A stretch of DNA of 64,000 nt from Nocardia harenae NBRC 108248 (GTDB taxonomy: Bacteria; Actinomycetota; Actinomycetes; Mycobacteriales; Mycobacteriaceae). The DNA is taken from positions 558,016 to 622,015 of the forward strand of contig NZ_BDBH01000002.1 in assembly GCF_001612885.1 (NCBI RefSeq), read 5' to 3'. The position numbers were made by a program, and so were the translations under genes. The notes beneath the pieces are model-generated. The model saw only the letters and a program-made list of their open reading frames with translations. It was not told where the DNA came from and ran no database searches. Every line of letters begins with the position of its first letter. Position 1 is the stretch's first letter. Below, one piece after another: positions 60,637-64,000 of this stretch.

Positions 60637-62234
60637 ATCTGCACCACCCGACTGGCCCGCACCGGCCTGCCATACCGCTGCTCGGCGGCTGCGAGGTGCT
60701 CGGCGAGCGCGATCCGGCCGTCCGGCAGGGCGATTCGCGGTGGCGGCGCGACGGCGAGTCCGGCGGCCGCGGCGACCTCGGCGAGCGCGATGCCAAGCTC
60801 GACCGGGCCGCCCGCGGTCAGTGCACCACCCACCTCCTCCGGAGGATCGATCCAGGTCAGCGGCAGAGTCGGGGGTGTCGCGGTGCCGGTGCTGCGGTCC
60901 AGGTCGATGGTCGTTCCGGCGCAGCGGGTTTCGATGAGTTCGGCGATGAGCCGGCCATTGCCGGAGGCGTAGGCGAGGCGGAAGGCGATCCGGGCCGCCG
61001 GGTCGGCGATCTCGTCGTTCCAGCGGGCGCGCTGGGTGCCGTCGGGGAAGGTGAAGCGCACGGCGTCGAGGGCGAGGGCGGCGATGACCGCGAGTTCGGT
61101 GCCGCGGGCCAGCCGGGCCGGGTCCTCGGCCGCTTCGATGAGCGCGGCGTGCCAGTAGTCGATCCGGGCGCAGCGGGTGGTCATGCCGCGCTCCGCGCAG
61201 GCCGAAAAAGCCTCGTCGAGAAGGGTTTCAGCCTCGGGGAGGCGGCCGGTGCGGGCGGCGACGGTCGCCAGCCGCACCCGGACCTCGGCGGCGTCGAGCA
61301 CCGCACCGGATTTCTCGAATCGGGCCAGGGCTTGCCGGTACGCCCCCTCGGCATCGGCGGGCCGATCGGCCCCTTCGGCCAGGAAACCCCGCAGTTTGGC
61401 GCCGATTCCGGCGCGGTGCGCGAGCCCGGCTCGCTCGAAGTACTCCTGGCTGCGGCGCAGTGGCTCGGCGGCCTCGTCCAGGCGGCCGGTGCGGGCAAGC
61501 ATGGCGGCGGTGTTCTGATCGGTCTCGGCGCGGGCATTGAGGTCGTTCGCCTCGGTGAAGGCGGCTCCGGCCTGGGCGGCGAAGTCGAGGGCGAGGTCGG
61601 TGCGGCCGGTCTCGAAGTGGGCGGCGGCCAGGTTGAGCAGCGGGTGCCCGGCCAGTTCGGGGGCGAAGCGGACGGCGGCGTCCAGGGATTCGGTGGCGAG
61701 TTCCAGAGCCAGGGCCCAGTGGTCGCGGTGGATGGCGACGGCGGTGAGCGAGAGCAGGCAGGCCACTCGGACCCGGCCGAGATCGGGGTCGGTGCTGTCG
61801 GCCAGCAGGGTGCGGGCCTCCTCGAGGGAGTTCCGCGCACCGTCGAGGTCGCCGAGGTGCTGCTGGACCTGGGAGAGGGTGATGAGGGCGTGCGGGCGCA
61901 CGCGCACCGCGTCGGCGGGCATGAGCGCGAGCGCCTCGCGCAGCAGCGGGAGCGCCTCGGCATGGTCGCCGAGTTCGTCGTGCATGCTCGCGGCATTGGT
62001 CAGTGCGGCGCGGTGCACGGCCTCGTCCGGGCTGGAAGCGGCTTTGCGGAAGATCCGAAGTGCCTCGGTGACCTCGCCCCGGCCGTACGCCGCGGCCCCG
62101 GCCGCCAGCAGCTCCCACCCGGCCGCCGCGGCACCTTCCGATGCGCCCGACTCGGCCGCGCCCGTCGGTAGCTCCGGCGCCGGCCCACCGAGCGCGCCCG
62201 GCCGCGCGCCGCCGGAGTCAGAAGTCGGAGTCAT
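60633..62234 (-). CDS. TPR-repeat protein of the CHAT operon
   Basis: A 533-residue helical-repeat protein. After a low-complexity start (1-38), TPR units run from about 40 to 360: ELLAAGAAAYGRGEVTEALR, ALTNAASMHDELGDHAEALP, LLNLAAAHFETGRTDLALDF, AAMLARTGRLDEAAEPLRRS and VRLATVAARTGRLPEAETLL. A conserved non-TPR end (about 400-533) carries RVFxF-like strands and GRIALAEHLAAAEQRYGRPV. It overlaps CHAT by 4 bp and the upstream gene by 17 bp. TPR plus CHAT resembles regulator-protease pairs in which TPRs sense a ligand or partner and gate the protease. Confidence 0.87.
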   Translation of the reverse strand: MTPTSDSGGARPGALGGPAPELPTGAAESGASEGAAAAGWELLAAGAAAYGRGEVTEALRIFRKAASSPDEAVHRAALTNAASMHDELGDHAEALPLLREALALMPADAVRVRPHALITLSQVQQHLGDLDGARNSLEEARTLLADSTDPDLGRVRVACLLSLTAVAIHRDHWALALELATESLDAAVRFAPELAGHPLLNLAAAHFETGRTDLALDFAAQAGAAFTEANDLNARAETDQNTAAMLARTGRLDEAAEPLRRSQEYFERAGLAHRAGIGAKLRGFLAEGADRPADAEGAYRQALARFEKSGAVLDAAEVRVRLATVAARTGRLPEAETLLDEAFSACAERGMTTRCARIDYWHAALIEAAEDPARLARGTELAVIAALALDAVRFTFPDGTQRARWNDEIADPAARIAFRLAYASGNGRLIAELIETRCAGTTIDLDRSTGTATPPTLPLTWIDPPEEVGGALTAGGPVELGIALAEVAAAAGLAVAPPPRIALPDGRIALAEHLAAAEQRYGRPVRASRVVQI

Positions 62235-63195
62235 CGGCGGCGGCCGCACTCTCGGCGCGCAGCGGGGAGCCGGTTCCGGCGAGCCGGGTGCGGGCGAACT
62301 CCCGCACCCGGACCCGATCCGCCGCCGAATCCGCCTGCGCCGACCCGACTCCGGGCACGAAGAGCTCCGGCTCGGCGGCATCGCCGGTGGCCAGCGTGGT
62401 GACCCAGCGATCGGCGGCGGCATCGAGCGGCACGCGCAACTCCCCGACCCGGACCCAGGGCCGCAGGTGCGCGGGGACCAGCACCGGCACCGTCCGCGGC
62501 GCCGCCACCACCTCGACCCGCAGCACCCCGGCCCCACCCTGCCGCACCGACTCCCAGGTCAGCGCCTGTTCGGAGGCATCGATCACGCCGGGCGGGCAGC
62601 GATGCCACGCCCACCCGGTGCTGCCGCGCCGCAGCACCATCCCCGCCGGCGCCCCGTCCCCGGCGGCCAGCGCGTAGTCCTCGGCGCGCGCGGTCACCTC
62701 GACCGGAACGGGGGCGACCGCGTCGGCCCCGTCGACCAGCGCGTCACAGGCGGCGGTCAGCTCGGCGATCTCGGCGTCCAGTAGCCCCTGGTCGAGCGCG
62801 GCGATCCCGTCCAGGGTGGAGGCGGGCCACCAGCGGGCGGCCCAGTGCGCGTAGGCGAGCTGCCTGGCGGCCGCGGCCTGCGCGGGATCGGCGGGCGAGA
62901 CGTCGAGCGGCCCGGCGGCCGCGGGCGAGAGGTCGAGCGACCCGGAAACGCGATCGGCCACGGCCACCGCTGCCGCCTCGCCGTAGAGCGCCCACAACCA
63001 ATCCTGCGCGGCCGCCGGGTCGTCCAATACCGCCGCCGCAACACCGCTGTCATCGAAGAGATCCCAGGTCAGGTGCCCACCCGACACCTCGAGCACCAGC
63101 ACCCCGACCCCCGGCACCGGATCCAGCACGGTCGGCGCCCCCGCGGGAGCGAGCACGGTCAGCCCGTCCGCCCCGGACAGCTCGACGATCGCCAT
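62218..63195 (-). CDS. Hypothetical protein of the CHAT operon
   Basis: A 325-residue protein without a family that I recognise. It starts MAIVELSGADGLTVLAPAGA and has aromatic segments GGHLTWDLFDDSGVAAAVLD, DWLWALYGEAAAVAVADRVS and LAYAHWAARWWPASTLDGIA. A beta-rich second half (RRGSTGWAWHRCPPGVIDAS, VRQGGAGVLRVEVVAAPRTV) ends in an acidic tail (AAAADDSDF). No membrane segment. It overlaps its neighbours on both sides, so its product is probably made in fixed ratio with the TPR and CHAT proteins. Confidence 0.72.
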   Translation of the reverse strand: MAIVELSGADGLTVLAPAGAPTVLDPVPGVGVLVLEVSGGHLTWDLFDDSGVAAAVLDDPAAAQDWLWALYGEAAAVAVADRVSGSLDLSPAAAGPLDVSPADPAQAAAARQLAYAHWAARWWPASTLDGIAALDQGLLDAEIAELTAACDALVDGADAVAPVPVEVTARAEDYALAAGDGAPAGMVLRRGSTGWAWHRCPPGVIDASEQALTWESVRQGGAGVLRVEVVAAPRTVPVLVPAHLRPWVRVGELRVPLDAAADRWVTTLATGDAAEPELFVPGVGSAQADSAADRVRVREFARTRLAGTGSPLRAESAAAADDSDF

Positions 63196-64000
63196 CAGCC
63201 CGCCCTCTGCGCCGGGGTCTCCAGCTCGGCACGCGCGCTGAGCACCTGTTTCACCCGCATCCGGTGATCGAGCATGACCGACCGGGCGACCCCGTCGAGC
63301 AGATCCCACAGCTCGTCCGGGTCGTACACCGGCGCCGCGCGCACATCCCGCCCGTGCAACCGCACCCAGAGCCTGCGCAGGTACGGCCGCCACGGCCGGG
63401 CCAGATCGGCGGCGACGGCGGCGAGCGGCTCGGCATCGGCACCGGGCGCACCGGCCACCGAGAGCCGCCGGGCCGCCAGGACATACGCCTCGCGCTGCCA
63501 GCGCCCGTTCACGATCCGGTGCGCGGCGGTGGCATCCGGCGCGGTGCCCGGCGTGCCATCCGGCGCCGGAGCGGTCGCCCCGGCGGGCGCGAGGCCGAGC
63601 GCGAGCGCGATCCCGGCGGTCGCGGTGAGCCGCAGCGATTCGTCCAGCAGTGCCAGCGGCGCGCAGCTGCGCGCGACCTCGGCGGCGACCAGCTCCGGCA
63701 CGGTCGGCAGGTCGGCCCGCTCGGAGCCGCCCTGCAGCACGGTGAAGACCCGCTCGTAGACGGTGCGGTCGAACGGGAGCCCGAGCTGCGCGGTCGCGGC
63801 GGAGCTGCCGACCGCGGGCTGCGGCGGCACCGGACGCGCGGTGAGCCCGAGCTCGGCCGCGGTCCAGCCGGTCACCAGCTGCCAGAGCTCGATCCCGGCG
63901 TGCGTGCCCGCGTGCGCGTCGAGCAGGTCGTCGAAGGTCTGCAGCCCGTTGTCGGCGCCGTCGGTGAGCCGGGCGGCGGCGCAGGCGTCGAGCAGGGTGT
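63195..64000 (-). CDS. Hypothetical protein of the CHAT operon (partial, 5' end outside)
   Basis: At least 267 residues; the frame is open to the right edge, so the true start is outside. Visible parts are ELWQLVTGWTAAELGLTARP, LPFDRTVYERVFTVLQGGSE, EVARSCAPLALLDESLRLTA, IVNGRWQREAYVLAARRLSV and RPYLRRLWVRLHGRDVRAAP. Helical and Arg/Ala-rich, with no recognised motif. Its stop overlaps the next start in ATGA. What lies upstream could decide the nature of the whole operon. Confidence 0.7.
   Translation of the reverse strand, partial: TLLDACAAARLTDGADNGLQTFDDLLDAHAGTHAGIELWQLVTGWTAAELGLTARPVPPQPAVGSSAATAQLGLPFDRTVYERVFTVLQGGSERADLPTVPELVAAEVARSCAPLALLDESLRLTATAGIALALGLAPAGATAPAPDGTPGTAPDATAAHRIVNGRWQREAYVLAARRLSVAGAPGADAEPLAAVAADLARPWRPYLRRLWVRLHGRDVRAAPVYDPDELWDLLDGVARSVMLDHRMRVKQVLSARAELETPAQRAG

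Noticed and set aside
59398..64000. Type III-E CRISPR (Craspase) locus
   Set aside because: CHAT and TPR are separate proteins, and no gRAMP, Cas1 or repeat array is visible.

Overview
The window is high-GC actinobacterial chromosome, most likely Nocardia or a close relative in the mycolic-acid-containing Mycobacteriales. This rests on the gene order dnaB - rplI - rpsR - ssb - rpsF - GT87 - ponA1 - DUF5318 - padR - ino1, which matches the Mycobacterium tuberculosis Rv0058-Rv0046c block as recalled from established knowledge. An antigen-85-like esterase, frequent GTG starts and inteins in DnaB fit the same picture. All functions are read from the sequence; no database search was run.

Layout. 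1-1883: an ECF sigma factor (cut by the left edge) with its YCII partner, and a VOC protein. 1880-8044: a minus-strand replication/ribosome block; dnaB carries two inteins, and a 0.7 kb gene-free stretch upstream of it holds DnaA-box-like sites. 8313-26587: two GT87 membrane glycosyltransferases bracket a 15 kb Ter (TerD) stress region. That region has four TerD-domain proteins, a DUF475 membrane protein, a plus-strand biosynthetic operon (coiled-coil protein, HpcH/HpaI-type lyase, PRTase-TRSP-StiP-PELOTA fusion, HAD phosphatase), an Ag85-like esterase and three AIM24 proteins.

26599-37373: cell-envelope genes. These are ponA1, DUF5318, two DUF1707 membrane proteins, padR-ino1 (start of inositol/mycothiol/PIM synthesis), a pair of GyrI-like proteins and a second class A PBP. 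37471-40741: a LpqY-SugAB-like sugar importer whose ATPase (50973-52055) lies 10 kb away. 40868-42330: a DUF2786 gene and a metallohydrolase gene joined by three 44-bp repeats, each a 15-codon GTG...TGA mini-ORF coupled to the next by a GTGA overlap.

42423-46099: menC, two small membrane proteins, and a thiolase divergent from an HxlR regulator. 46113-50992 looks like an accessory segment: XRE regulator, hexapeptide protein, acyl-CoA dehydrogenase, Nudix, a DUF397 remnant and a hypothetical. 52246-59410: PaaK-like ligase, a double-domain TetR, a solo LuxR-type HTH protein, an LLM oxidoreductase and a polar amino-acid ABC importer with fused binding protein and permease. 59398-64000: a minus-strand, tightly overlapping four-gene operon (two unknowns, a TPR protein, a CHAT caspase-like protein) running off the right edge.

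A 152-bp element with 21-bp palindromic arms occurs twice in inverted orientation (24668-24819, 33841-33992), both times between convergent genes. The best candidates for under-described biology are the GTGA mini-ORF chain, the CHAT/TPR operon, the Ter operon with its long fusion, and this paired element.
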